The notes beneath the pieces are model-generated. The model saw only the letters and a program-made list of their open reading frames with translations. It did no database searches and had not been told where the DNA came from. A stretch of DNA of 40,714 nucleotides. Source: Mycolicibacter sinensis (GTDB lineage: Bacteria > Actinomycetota > Actinomycetes > Mycobacteriales > Mycobacteriaceae). Positions within the stretch are counted from its first letter, which is position 1, and every line of letters begins with the position of its first letter. Both the position numbers and the translations under genes were made by a program. Of this stretch, positions 1 to 8,357 are shown one piece after another. The DNA is taken from the NCBI RefSeq assembly GCF_001667945.1, contig NZ_LZJK01000060.1, forward strand, positions 1 through 40,714, read 5' to 3'.

Positions 1-1270
1 GGGCGGTGATCCGGCCGCGCAGCAGCGTCGCGGTGACGGTCGCCGGAAGGGTCATCTCCTCATACGGGGTGTTGGCCGACCGGCTGGCCAACTGTTCGCC
101 GGTCACCACCCAGCTCGCCTCCGGGTCCACCACGGCCAGATTGGCCGGTTCGCCCACTTGCAGCGGACGGCCCTGATCGGGCAGCCCGACGATCTCCGCG
201 GGCCGCTCGCTCATCACCCGGGCCACGTCCCGCCAGGTCAACAGGCCGGGCTGCACCATGGTGGCCACCACCACCGACAGGGCGGTCTGCAGACCGAGCA
301 TCCCGGGCCGGGCGGAGGCGAACTCACAGGTCTTCTCGTGCTCGGCGTGCGGGGCGTGGTCGGTGGCCACGCAGTCGATGATTCCCTCGGCCAGGGCCCG
401 GCGCAGCGCGGCCGCATCGGCGGCCTCACGCAGCGGCGGGTTGACCCGGTTGCGGCCGTCGTAGTCGGCCAGCCGGGTGTCGTCGAGCATCAGGTGATGC
501 GGCGTGACCTCGGCGGTGACGGAGATGCCTTGTGCCTTCGCCCATTTGAGGAGCTCGACGGTTCCGGCGGTGGACGCGTGGCAGATGTGCAGGCGGGCAC
601 CGGCATCGCGGGCCAGCAGGACATCGCGGGCCACGATCGACTCCTCGGCGGCCCGGGGCCAGCCGGCCAGCCCAAGCCGGGCGGCGTTGGGCCCCTCGTG
701 GGCGACCGAGCCGACGGTCAGCCGGGGTTCCTCGGCGTGCTGGGCGATCAGCACCCCCAGGCCGGTGGCGTACTCCAGGGCGCGGCGCATCACCAACGGG
801 TCGGCCACGCAGACCCCGTCGTCGGAGAACATCCGGACCCCGGCAGTGCCGGCGGCCATCATGCCCATCTCGGTCAGCTGGGTTCCGCCGAGTCCGACGG
901 TGACGGCGCCGACCGGGTGCACGTCGACCAGGCCGACCTGCTGGCCGCGCGCCCAGACGTGGTCGGTGACCACCGGGGAGTCGGCGACGGGTTCGGTGTT
1001 GGCCATCGCGAACACCGCGGTGTAGCCACCGAGAGCCGCTGCCGCCGAACCGGTTTCGATGTCCTCGGCGTACTCGCGACCCGGTTCCCGCAGATGGGTG
1101 TGCAGGTCCACGAAGCCCGGCAGCAGCACTTGACCGGGTGCGTCGACAATGTCGCATCCGGCCGGGGCAGCCAGTCCGGTAGCGATCTCGGCGATCTGGC
1201 CGTCGTGCACCAGCACGTCGACCTGATCGCCCTCGCCGTAGCACCGCACCCCGCGGATCAGCACGCTCAT
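1..1270 (-). CDS. pyrC: Dihydroorotase PyrC, 3' end outside the window
   Basis: Dihydroorotase closes N-carbamoyl-L-aspartate to L-dihydroorotate, the third step of pyrimidine synthesis, in the cytoplasm. Translation from the ATG at 1270 begins [10 protein letters not shown]. It shows the metal-binding amidohydrolase motif [10 protein letters not shown] near residues 55-64, later CHASTAGT (metal His region) and ATDHAPH (catalytic Asp region). About 423 codons are present and the family is about 430 residues long, so only the last few residues are missing at the window edge. The start overlaps the pyrB stop as ATGA, which indicates translational coupling in a pyrR-pyrB-pyrC operon, the same order as Rv1379-Rv1381. 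It should share the PyrR control seen upstream of pyrR. Confidence 0.95.
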   Translation of the reverse strand, partial: MSVLIRGVRCYGEGDQVDVLVHDGQIAEIATGLAAPAGCDIVDAPGQVLLPGFVDLHTHLREPGREYAEDIETGSAAAALGGYTAVFAMANTEPVADSPVVTDHVWARGQQVGLVDVHPVGAVTVGLGGTQLTEMGMMAAGTAGVRMFSDDGVCVADPLVMRRALEYATGLGVLIAQHAEEPRLTVGSVAHEGPNAARLGLAGWPRAAEESIVARDVLLARDAGARLHICHASTAGTVELLKWAKAQGISVTAEVTPHHLMLDDTRLADYDGRNRVNPPLREAADAAALRRALAEGIIDCVATDHAPHAEHEKTCEFASARPGMLGLQTALSVVVATMVQPGLLTWRDVARVMSERPAEIVGLPDQGRPLQVGEPANLAVVDPEASWVVTGEQLASRSANTPYEEMTLPATVTATLLRGRITA

Positions 1271-2238
1271 GACGCTGCGTCCTCTCCGGCCGACCCGGCG
1301 GACTCACTGCCCACCAGTAGATGGAACAGCACCGCCATCCGCACATGTACGCCGTTGGAAACCTGTTGCAGCACTGCGGATTGTGACGAGTCCGCGACCG
1401 ACGAGGCGATCTCCATGCCGCGCAGCATCGGGCCGGGGTGCAGCACCACCGCGTCGTCGCCCAGCATCGCCCGGCGCTTCTCGCTCAGCCCGTAACGCAC
1501 CGAGTATTCGCGCGCCGACGGGAAGAAGCCCCCGGTCATCCGCTCGGCCTGCACCCGCAGCATCAGCACCGCGTCGGCCGCGGGCAGCTCGGCGTCGAAG
1601 TCATAGCTCACCGTCACCGGCCAGTCGGCCACCCCGACCGGCAGCAGGGTCGGCGGGGCCACCAGCACCACCTCGGCGCCGAGCGTGGCCAGCAGCTGCA
1701 CATTGGAACGGGCCACCCGGCTGTGCACGATGTCGCCGACGATCACCACCCGGCGGCCCTCAATGCCGCCGAGCCGCTGACGCAGGGTCAGCGCGTCCAG
1801 CAGAGCCTGGGTGGGGTGTTCGTGGGTGCCGTCACCGGCGTTGATCACCGCCGGGCCGCCGTCGTCGGCGTTGCGCGTCCACTCGGCCAGCAGGTGCGCC
1901 GCACCCGAGGCCGGGTGGCGGATGATCAGCGCGTCGGCGCCGGCGGCCCGCAAGGTGAACGCGGTGTCGCGCAGCGACTCCCCTTTGTTCACCGAGGATC
2001 CCGACGCCGACACGTTGATCACGTCGGCGCTCATCCACTTGCCGGCCACCTCGAAGGAGACCCGGGTGCGGGTGGAGTTCTCGTAGAACATGGTGATCAC
2101 CGTGCGTCCGCGCAGGGTGGGCAGCTTCTTGACCTCGCGCCCGACCAGGGCCTGGGCGAACCGGTCGGCGTCATCGAGGATGGCGGTGGCCTGGTCAAGG
2201 CTCAGATCGCCGGCCGCGAGCAGATGCCTGGCGGTCAT
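1267..2238 (-). CDS. pyrB: Aspartate carbamoyltransferase catalytic chain PyrB
   Basis: This cytoplasmic enzyme condenses carbamoyl phosphate with L-aspartate, the second step and first committed step of pyrimidine synthesis. The 323-residue product has the carbamoyl-phosphate motif STRTR at residues 55-59, HPTQ at 141-144, and the C-terminal HPGPMLRG motif. Length matches the catalytic chain; no regulatory pyrI chain is seen beside it. The ATG at 2238 overlaps the pyrR stop as ATGA, and its own stop overlaps the pyrC start in the same way, so the three genes are translationally linked. Regulation is expected at the operon leader through PyrR. Confidence 0.96.
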   Translation of the reverse strand: MTARHLLAAGDLSLDQATAILDDADRFAQALVGREVKKLPTLRGRTVITMFYENSTRTRVSFEVAGKWMSADVINVSASGSSVNKGESLRDTAFTLRAAGADALIIRHPASGAAHLLAEWTRNADDGGPAVINAGDGTHEHPTQALLDALTLRQRLGGIEGRRVVIVGDIVHSRVARSNVQLLATLGAEVVLVAPPTLLPVGVADWPVTVSYDFDAELPAADAVLMLRVQAERMTGGFFPSAREYSVRYGLSEKRRAMLGDDAVVLHPGPMLRGMEIASSVADSSQSAVLQQVSNGVHVRMAVLFHLLVGSESAGSAGEDAAS

Positions 2239-2807
2239 CGGGTGATCACCACCGCGTCGCGGCCGTCGTGTTCGGCCAGCAGCACGTGCACGCTCTCACC
2301 GCGCGCGGTCGGCACGTTCTTGCCGACGTAGTCGGCGCGCACCGGCAGTTCCCGGTGGCCGCGGTCGACCAGCACCGCCAGCTGCACGATCCGGGGCCGG
2401 CCCTGATCGCGCAGCGCATCCAGCGCGGCCCGCACCGACCGGCCGGCGTAGAGCACATCGTCGACCAGGATCACCAGCGCGTCGTCGATGCCGCCGGCCG
2501 GGATGGAGGTCGATTCCAGCGGCCGCGGCGGCTGGCGCATCAAGTCGTCGCGGTACAAGGTGATGTCGAGGGCACCGTGGCCGACCTCAACCCCGCAGAA
2601 TTCGCTGATCTTGGCGGCCAGGCGATCGGCCAGGGTGACACCGCGGGTCGGAATGCCCAGCAGCACCACCCGCGGGGCACCCGGGGTGTCCGGGTCGTCT
2701 AAAGCGGTCTTCTCGATGATCTGGTGCGCGATACGAGAGATCGTGCGACCCACGTCCGACGAGGACATCAATTCCCGGTCGGTGCTGGAATTACCGGCAG
2801 CGCCCAT
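2235..2807 (-). CDS. pyrR: Bifunctional pyr operon regulator / uracil phosphoribosyltransferase PyrR
   Basis: PyrR binds pyr mRNA when UMP or UTP is high and has weak uracil phosphoribosyltransferase activity. The 190-residue product has the PRPP-binding motif [13 protein letters not shown] at residues 112-124 and the [16 protein letters not shown] N-terminal region of the mycobacterial protein. The ATG at 2807 follows a strong Shine-Dalgarno (AGGAGGT read on the minus strand, 2821-2827) at a long spacing of 13 nt; an internal Met at residue 14 is the alternative start. It is first in the pyrR-pyrB-pyrC operon. In M. smegmatis PyrR represses translation rather than using attenuation, and the hairpin at 2831-2846 fits that model. 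Confidence 0.95.
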   Translation of the reverse strand: MGAAGNSSTDRELMSSSDVGRTISRIAHQIIEKTALDDPDTPGAPRVVLLGIPTRGVTLADRLAAKISEFCGVEVGHGALDITLYRDDLMRQPPRPLESTSIPAGGIDDALVILVDDVLYAGRSVRAALDALRDQGRPRIVQLAVLVDRGHRELPVRADYVGKNVPTARGESVHVLLAEHDGRDAVVITR

Positions 2808-2830
2808 GCGAAACCGCAGGACCTCCTTCT

Positions 2831-2846
2831 CCGCCTCGCGGGACGG
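2831..2846 (-). promoter_or_regulatory. PyrR-binding RNA hairpin in the pyr leader
   Basis: On the minus strand the leader reads CCGTC-CCGCGA-GGCGG: a five-pair stem (one U-G pair) closed by the hexaloop CCGCGA. It matches the Bacillus-type PyrR-binding core UCCNGNGAGGY at every position. The outer A-U pair of the ARUCCNGNGAGGYU consensus is replaced by C-G, a compensatory change that keeps the pair. The hairpin ends 3 nt before the Shine-Dalgarno at 2827-2821, so bound PyrR would be expected to block ribosome loading on pyrR. No attenuator-type terminator is visible between it and pyrR. Confidence 0.75.
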
Positions 2847-2874
2847 ATCGTTAAAGGATGTCGAACTGCCGGGT

Positions 2875-2880
2875 AGCCTA
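2875..2880 (-). promoter_or_regulatory. Probable -10 element of the pyr operon promoter
   Basis: TAGGCT on the minus strand fits the mycobacterial TANNNT -10 pattern. A start about 7 nt downstream would give a leader of roughly 60 nt that carries the PyrR hairpin and Shine-Dalgarno. No convincing -35 is visible. The gap between here and the PGRS gene end at 3053 holds no gene that I can support and no clear terminator. Confidence 0.5.
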
Positions 2881-3052
2881 GCATCCGCTCGGCTCCCACC
2901 GGTCTGCCGCCGCCCCCGGAACGCCGTACCGCTCCGTCAGCTTCCGATTGGGACGAATCCGCTGCCTGGCCGTCGCCGGCGTTGACGTCATCGCGGATCG
3001 CGCTGAACTTCGTCAGGTACGTAAGTCCTCTCGGAGGCGCGAACTTGGTGCC

Positions 3053-5248
3053 TCAGTCGGGCGGGTTGGGAACGGATGCGCCATCAGCGCCCGGTGTTCC
3101 CGGCGTTCCGTCGGCCCCGCCGTTGCCTCCCGTGCCGCCGGGGTTCTGAGTTGTGCTTCCGCCATTACCGCCGTTACCGCCGGCACCGTTGCCGTTGGGG
3201 CCGACCTGGCCTCCGTTGCCGCCGTTACCGCCGACGCCGCCGGGCGCACCCGCCGGGCTGGAGCCACCATTGCCACCGTTGCCTCCGACGCCTCCGATAC
3301 CACCGTCGGCGCTTCCGCCGGTCCCGCCGGTTCCGCCGGTCCCGCCCAGGTCAGTGGTCTCAGATAGACCAGCGGATCCAACGCCGCCGTTGCCGCCGTT
3401 TCCGCCGTCACCACCCTGGCCGCCGGTACCGGCACCCCCGCCGCCGCCACCTCCCCCGCCGGCATGCATCGAGCCGCCGGTGTTGTTGCCTTCTCCGCCC
3501 CGGCCGCCGGTGCCCCCGACGCCGCCGTCGCTGGCGCCGCCATTTCCACCGGCACCACCGTTGCCGCCATGTCCACTGGAGCCCAGGCCGGCGCCGCCGC
3601 CGATACCGCCCGCGCCGCCGTGGCTGGCAACCCCGCCATCAGCGCCATCACCACCGTTGCCACCGTTACCGCCAACTCCACCATTGCGGCCACCGGTCAG
3701 CGGGCTGGTCATGCCGCCAGCCCCGCCATTGCCACCGGCCCCAGCGCTACTTCCGGCACCGCTGGCCGCACCACCATCGCCACCGTTGCCCCCCGCACCG
3801 CCGTCACGGGCGCTGCCAACGGCGCTGCCGGGGCCGCCGCTACCACCGTCACCACCCTTGCCGGCGGTGCTGTCGACGCCGCTGGCCGAGCCGCCGCTAC
3901 CGCCGTTGCCGCCAACACCGCCGTCGCGGCCGCTGCCGAGGGCACTGCCGGGGCCGCCACTACCGCCGTCACCACCGTTACCGGCCGCGCTGCCGACACC
4001 CTCGGCCGAGCCGCCATTGCCGCCCGCGCCACCGACCCCACCATCGCGGCCGCCACCCATGGCGCTTCCGGCACCGCCTTGACCGCCGTCACCACCGTTG
4101 CCGGCGGTGCTGTTGTCGCCGATGGCTGCACCGCCGTTGCCACCGTTGCCGCCCGGGCCTCCGTCGATGTCTCCCAGTCCGACGGCGAAGACGCCGCCCC
4201 TACCGCCATTGCCGCCGTTACCAGCGATGCTGTCGGCGCCGGTGGCGGCACCGCCGTTGCCGCCATTGCCGCCGGCGCCGGCGTCTCTACTCAGCCAATA
4301 GCCTGACTGGTTGCTCATGCCGCCGTCACCGCCGGCACCACCGGTGCTGCCGACACCGTCAGCGCTGCCGCCGTCACCGCCGTTGCCGCCCGCGCCACCG
4401 GCGCTACCGATGGCAAAGATGCCCGGGGCGCGACCGCTGACACCACCGCTACCGCCGGCACCACCGCTTCCGCCGTCGCCAACCGAGTTTCCGCCGTTGC
4501 CGCCGTTGCCACCATCGCCGTTGGTGCTGAACAACATTCCGCTACGGCCACCGGCGCCGCCATTGCCGCCGTCGCCCGCGTGCAGGCCATCCAGCCCAGC
4601 CCCGCCGTCGCCGCCGGTACCACCGTTGCCGATCCAGCCACCCGCGCCACCGGCACCGCCATCGGCCCCGGCGCCACCGCCACCGCCGGCACCACCGTTG
4701 CCCAGCCAGCCGCCGGCACCGCCGGCGCCGCCGGCCACACCGGCTTCGTCGCTGCTCCAACCGGTGCCGCCGTCACCGAAGATCCAGCCGCCATTACCGC
4801 CGTCAACATGGGTCTCGGTCCCGTCGACGCCGTTGCAGATCAGGCCGCAGGCGCCGCCGAAAGCGAAGAGCGGGTTGATGAAGTCGTTGAACTGCACACC
4901 GGACGGGCTCTCGATCCACTCCTGCATCGCGGTGTGCAGCGGCAGATAGACGTCGTTCTGGAACCAGTCGGCGAAATCGGTGCCGACAGCCGCGCCGGGC
5001 AGGTCATCACCGTTGAACAACGACGCGAGGTCGACTGTCGACGCCGACTCCAGCCCGCTCCAGTAGCCGGGGTCGAACACCACTCCCCATACAGCGGGAT
5101 CCAACAGGTCGGTCAGGAAGTCATCGAAGTCAGCCTGGGCTACCGGCGCCAATCCGAATGCCGCCAACGCCCCGACGGACGCTCCGGCAGCAGCCACTCG
5201 CCGCGCCGACGCAGATCCATTTTCCTTAAGCCAACCTGAGATTTTCAC
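3053..5248 (-). CDS. PGRS glycine-rich protein with signal peptide and no PE domain
   Basis: The 731-residue product starts at a GTG (5248). It has a Sec-type signal: basic region ARR, hydrophobic stretch, and AQA|D cleavage after residue 39. A unique region of about 110 residues follows, with W- and F-rich acidic segments and the phrase LHTAMQEWIESPSG, leading into GNGGWIFGDGGTGW and then about 570 residues of GGxGG/GNGG repeats typical of PGRS domains. The C-terminus is a short GTPGTPGADG tail. No PE domain is present, so export through ESX-5 is not expected from the sequence; an envelope or surface location is inferred. The N-terminal region is clearly related to that of the PGRS gene at 36151-38655. 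Function is unknown. A weak AGGA lies upstream of the start. It stands alone, divergent from the serine hydrolase gene. Confidence 0.85.
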   Translation of the reverse strand: MKISGWLKENGSASARRVAAAGASVGALAAFGLAPVAQADFDDFLTDLLDPAVWGVVFDPGYWSGLESASTVDLASLFNGDDLPGAAVGTDFADWFQNDVYLPLHTAMQEWIESPSGVQFNDFINPLFAFGGACGLICNGVDGTETHVDGGNGGWIFGDGGTGWSSDEAGVAGGAGGAGGWLGNGGAGGGGGAGADGGAGGAGGWIGNGGTGGDGGAGLDGLHAGDGGNGGAGGRSGMLFSTNGDGGNGGNGGNSVGDGGSGGAGGSGGVSGRAPGIFAIGSAGGAGGNGGDGGSADGVGSTGGAGGDGGMSNQSGYWLSRDAGAGGNGGNGGAATGADSIAGNGGNGGRGGVFAVGLGDIDGGPGGNGGNGGAAIGDNSTAGNGGDGGQGGAGSAMGGGRDGGVGGAGGNGGSAEGVGSAAGNGGDGGSGGPGSALGSGRDGGVGGNGGSGGSASGVDSTAGKGGDGGSGGPGSAVGSARDGGAGGNGGDGGAASGAGSSAGAGGNGGAGGMTSPLTGGRNGGVGGNGGNGGDGADGGVASHGGAGGIGGGAGLGSSGHGGNGGAGGNGGASDGGVGGTGGRGGEGNNTGGSMHAGGGGGGGGGAGTGGQGGDGGNGGNGGVGSAGLSETTDLGGTGGTGGTGGSADGGIGGVGGNGGNGGSSPAGAPGGVGGNGGNGGQVGPNGNGAGGNGGNGGSTTQNPGGTGGNGGADGTPGTPGADGASVPNPPD

Positions 5249-5320
5249 CCTGTGTTCCTATCACGGAAGCGGGAGCACCGCATTTCGAGTGTGAGCCCAG
5301 GCCAACCACCGCCGCGCCGC

Positions 5321-5326
5321 TAATCT
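5321..5326 (+). promoter_or_regulatory. -10 element for a leaderless serine hydrolase transcript
   Basis: TAATCT ends 7 nt before the GTG at 5334, and no Shine-Dalgarno lies between. This spacing puts the transcription start at or next to the GTG, the layout of mycobacterial leaderless mRNAs. Confidence 0.5.
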
Positions 5327-5333
5327 GGGCCGG

Positions 5334-6536
5334 GTGAATCTCGATCCGAATCAGGCGTCCCTCCGGGAGGCCTGCGACGCCGGCCTGCTGGCCGGCGTGG
5401 TGACCGTCGTCTGGCAGCGCGGCCAGGTGCTCCAGGTGAACGAGATCGGCTATCGCGACGTCGGGGCCGGCCTTCCGATGACCCGCGACACCGTGTTCCG
5501 GATCGCCTCGATGACCAAACCGATCACGGTCGCCGCGGCCATGTCCCTGGTCGATGAGGGCCGGCTGCGGCTGAGTGACCCGATCGCCACCTGGCTGCCG
5601 GAGTTCGCCGCGCCGAGCGTGCTGGTCGACCCGGCCGGACCGCTGGACAAGACCACGCCGGCCCGGCGGGCGCTCACCATCGAGGACCTGATGACGCACC
5701 GCTGCGGGATCGGCTACGGGTTCTCGGTGCCCGGCCCGATCGCGCGGGAGTATCAGCGGCTGCCGTTCGGGCGCGGCCCGGAGGCCTGGCTGAGCGCGCT
5801 GGCCGCGCTGCCGCTGGTCGATCAGCCCGGCGACCGGGTGACCTACGGGCACGGCATCGACGTGCTGGGCGTGGTGCTGTCCCGGATCGAGGGCAAGCCG
5901 CTGCCGCAGGTGCTCGACGAGCGGATCCTGGGGCCGCTGGGGATGGCCGACACCGGGTTCTGCGTCTCCCCCGAGCTCCGCGGGCGCAGCGCCACCATGT
6001 ACCGGCTCGACGGCGACATGTTGCGCGACGACGCGATGGGACCGATGCCGATCACCATGCCGGCGTTCCCGAACGCGGGCGGCGGGCTGATGTCGACCGC
6101 GGATGATTACCTGGCGTTCGCGCGAATGTTGCTGGCCGACGGCGTGTTCGACGGCACCCGGGTGCTCTCGGCGGAATCGGCGGCCGCGATGCGCACCGAC
6201 CGGCTCACCGACACCCAGAAGCGCCACCCGTTTCTGGGGGCCCCGTTCTGGGTCGGCCGCGGCTTCGGGCTCAACCTGTCGGTGGTCACCGATCCGGCGC
6301 GTTCTCAACCGCTGTTCGGGCCGGGGGGTGCCGGCGCGTTCAGCTGGCCGGGCGCCTACGGCACCTGGTGGCAGGCCGATCCGGCCGCCGACCTGATCCT
6401 GATCTATCTGGTGCAGAACGCCCCGACGCTGTCCACCGAGATGGCCGCTGCTGTCGCCGGCAATACCGCGATCGCGAAACTGCGGGTGGCGCAACCGAAG
6501 TTCGTGCGGCGCACCTATCGGGCCCTGGGGTTGTAG
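5334..6536 (+). CDS. Serine hydrolase, beta-lactamase / family VIII esterase fold
   Basis: The 400-residue protein belongs to the class C beta-lactamase superfamily (serine esterases and penicillin-binding-like hydrolases). The catalytic SxxK is SMTK at residues 59-62. The second motif appears as YGH at 171-173 in place of YxN, and the third as WPG near residue 341, resembling the WxG of family VIII carboxylesterases rather than the KTG of true beta-lactamases. Ester hydrolysis is therefore more likely than beta-lactam resistance. There is no signal peptide, so it should be cytoplasmic, like several mycobacterial Lip proteins. The GTG start is supported by the TAATCT element just upstream (leaderless). 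It is a single plus-strand gene between minus-strand units and its stop lies 10 bp from the oppositely oriented oxidoreductase end. Confidence 0.88.
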   Translation: MNLDPNQASLREACDAGLLAGVVTVVWQRGQVLQVNEIGYRDVGAGLPMTRDTVFRIASMTKPITVAAAMSLVDEGRLRLSDPIATWLPEFAAPSVLVDPAGPLDKTTPARRALTIEDLMTHRCGIGYGFSVPGPIAREYQRLPFGRGPEAWLSALAALPLVDQPGDRVTYGHGIDVLGVVLSRIEGKPLPQVLDERILGPLGMADTGFCVSPELRGRSATMYRLDGDMLRDDAMGPMPITMPAFPNAGGGLMSTADDYLAFARMLLADGVFDGTRVLSAESAAAMRTDRLTDTQKRHPFLGAPFWVGRGFGLNLSVVTDPARSQPLFGPGGAGAFSWPGAYGTWWQADPAADLILIYLVQNAPTLSTEMAAAVAGNTAIAKLRVAQPKFVRRTYRALGL

Positions 6537-6546
6537 CGCATCCTCA

Positions 6547-7704
6547 TCAGATCATCGCGATCGGCGAGACCTTAACGCCGGCCTCCAGCGCGCCGGCCAG
6601 CTCGCGCGCGGTGTCGTAGTCGAAGACGACGTGACCGCAGATGATGTCGACATCGCGTTTGATGCGTTGCAGCGGATTGTCCACGAAATGCACGCTGGCG
6701 CCGGAGGCTTCGAGCAGATCAGCGATCACGGCGCGGGATTCGTGCACGATGTGGGCGGCCGCGGCGCGGGCCTGCGCCCGGACCGACCGGCTGATCCGTT
6801 CGCGGCCATCGACCGCGTCCTGAAGCCGGGCCACCGTGGCGTCGCGCAGCCCGCGCAACGCTCCCAACCGCACCCGCGCATCCCCGAGGCGGATCTGCGC
6901 AGCGGGCTGATTCTTCTGCGCCGCACCGGAATACGCCAATACTCGCTCCTCGAGTCGCTGGGCGTAGAGGTCGGCGACCCGTTCGGCCGAGCCCAGCGCG
7001 GGCATCGCGGCCACCAGTGCCAACGCCGGGACCATCGGCCACCGGTAGGCGGAGCCGTCATGCAAGGCGGCCCCCGGCGCGGTGCCCGAGTAGATGTCGG
7101 CGACTTTGACCAGCCGGTGCTGGGGTACCCAGACATCCTCGATGACGACGTCGTTGGAACCGGTCGCCCGCATTCCGGCGGTGTGCCACACATCTTCGAT
7201 GCGGATATCGGACGCCGGTAGCAGCACCAGCGCCGGGTAGGGCCCGTCGTCTGGTCCGCAGATCGCTCCGACCAGGATCCAGTCGGCATCGGCCACCCCG
7301 GTGGCCCAGGACCATCGCCCGGACAGCCGGATGCCGTCGCCGTCGGGGGTGCCGCGTCCGGTCGGCGCCAACGGCGCGGGACACAGCACCGGACCGGAGG
7401 CGAACACCTCGTCCTGTGCCTGCTCACCGAAGAGTGCGAGCATCCAGTTGTGCAGGGTGTAGAACCCCAGCGTCCAGGCACTGGAGGCGCACCCGTGCGC
7501 CATGCGGCGGATCGGTTCGAGGATCTCGGGAAACTCTGCCTGCTGTCCGCCGTAGCGTGCCGGCAGCAGCAGCCCGGGCAGCCCGGAGCGCCGGTAGTCG
7601 TCGATGGTGGCAGCCGGCAGCCGGCGCAGTTCCTCGGCTTCGGCGGCACGTTCGGCCAAACGATCGATGAAGTCCCCCGTCAGTACCGCCGCCGCCCGCA
7701 CCAT
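6547..7704 (-). CDS. Acyl-CoA dehydrogenase-fold flavin oxidoreductase (probable group D monooxygenase)
   Basis: The 385-residue product has the acyl-CoA dehydrogenase fold in the branch that includes DszC, HsaA and p-hydroxyphenylacetate hydroxylase oxygenases. Visible signatures are LSGRWSWATGVADADW near residues 128-143, WHTAGMRATGSNDVV (flavin-site loop), and the C-terminal NPLQRIKRDVDIICGHV. The catalytic Glu of true acyl-CoA dehydrogenases is not evident. Such enzymes use reduced flavin supplied by a separate reductase, and none is encoded nearby. It is last in the accessory run, 34 bp after the TetR gene, with a perfect palindrome over its probable -10, so control by that TetR is likely. 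The context suggests a sulfur or aromatic substrate; the true substrate is unknown. The ATG at 7704 has almost no leader. Confidence 0.8.
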   Translation of the reverse strand: MVRAAAVLTGDFIDRLAERAAEAEELRRLPAATIDDYRRSGLPGLLLPARYGGQQAEFPEILEPIRRMAHGCASSAWTLGFYTLHNWMLALFGEQAQDEVFASGPVLCPAPLAPTGRGTPDGDGIRLSGRWSWATGVADADWILVGAICGPDDGPYPALVLLPASDIRIEDVWHTAGMRATGSNDVVIEDVWVPQHRLVKVADIYSGTAPGAALHDGSAYRWPMVPALALVAAMPALGSAERVADLYAQRLEERVLAYSGAAQKNQPAAQIRLGDARVRLGALRGLRDATVARLQDAVDGRERISRSVRAQARAAAAHIVHESRAVIADLLEASGASVHFVDNPLQRIKRDVDIICGHVVFDYDTARELAGALEAGVKVSPIAMI

Positions 7705-7717
7705 GCCCGGGACCGTA

Positions 7718-7735
7718 CCATACCTTTTGGTATGG
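7718..7735. promoter_or_regulatory. Palindromic operator, probably for the adjacent TetR regulator
   Basis: CCATACC-TTTT-GGTATGG is a perfect inverted repeat with 7-bp arms. On the minus strand it overlaps a TANNNT element, TATGGT (7722-7717), that ends 12 nt before the oxidoreductase ATG at 7704. The site lies in the 34-bp gap after the tetR stop, so repressor binding there should block transcription of the oxidoreductase gene. That the TetR at 7739-8299 is the binder is inferred from position. Confidence 0.6.
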
Positions 7736-7738
7736 CGA

Positions 7739-8299
7739 TTAGTGGCGCAGCATCACGTCCAGGAACTGTTCACGGCGGCCGACGGCGCGTGGACTGGGCC
7801 GCGAGCCGGACAGGTGCAGAAAGCCGATGCCGGCGGCGAACGTGGCATTAGCGCGCATATCAGCCTCATCGGGGTCGAAGCCGTCATCGAGAAAGACCTG
7901 ACGGACCGCCTTGAGCACGCGCCGATCCGAGGTGCGCACCGCCTCGGCGACGTTCTCCTCCGAGCGCGCCCATTCGCGCATCGCCCGTTCCAGCATCCAG
8001 TGCCGCGGACCGACCAGCGAGGTCATCATGCGCGAAAGTCGTTCGCGCGGAGGCAACTCCTCCAGCGCGTCGAAGTCACCGCGGTCCTCGTCGCGGACCG
8101 CGGCCCAGGTGTCGACCAGCGCCTGGCGATAGGCCTTCATGTCGGCAAAGTGCCAGTAGAAGCTGCCCTTGGTGACGCGCAGGCGCCGGCAGAGCCGGTC
8201 GATGGTCAGGGCCTTGAGCCCGTCCTCGGCCAGAATGCGGAACCCGGCTTGCACCCAGTCCTGCACGGACAGTCGCGGATTGGTGGTGGCTTCGGCCAT
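7739..8299 (-). CDS. TetR family transcriptional regulator
   Basis: The 186-residue protein has an N-terminal helix-turn-helix at about residues 30-53 (LTIDRLCRRLRVTKGSFYWHF), the strongest TetR signature, followed by a ligand-binding domain with no recognised family label. It lies 58 bp downstream of the flavoprotein gene and 34 bp upstream of the oxidoreductase gene, all on the minus strand. A TATAAC element (8362-8357) overlapping the flavoprotein stop may give it a separate promoter. The palindrome at 7718-7735 is the likely target. The ligand is unknown. Confidence 0.9.
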   Translation of the reverse strand: MAEATTNPRLSVQDWVQAGFRILAEDGLKALTIDRLCRRLRVTKGSFYWHFADMKAYRQALVDTWAAVRDEDRGDFDALEELPPRERLSRMMTSLVGPRHWMLERAMREWARSEENVAEAVRTSDRRVLKAVRQVFLDDGFDPDEADMRANATFAAGIGFLHLSGSRPSPRAVGRREQFLDVMLRH

Positions 8300-8357
8300 G
8301 CCGACACACGGTACTGACCCGGGCCGGCGCTGCCTAGGGCTTGCCCGGTTGTCGCCG

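Noticed and set aside
3076..4949. Long open frames on the plus strand rich in Pro, Arg or Ala
   Set aside because: They are the antisense and shifted-frame readings of the PGRS glycine repeats; the composition is only GCC/CCG repetition and there is no start signal.
3053..5248. Calling the two glycine-rich genes PE_PGRS
   Set aside because: Neither N-terminus shows a PE domain; both show a signal peptide with AXA cleavage.
5334..6536. Calling the serine hydrolase a resistance beta-lactamase
   Set aside because: No signal peptide, no KTG motif, and YGH instead of YxN; an esterase-type role is more likely.
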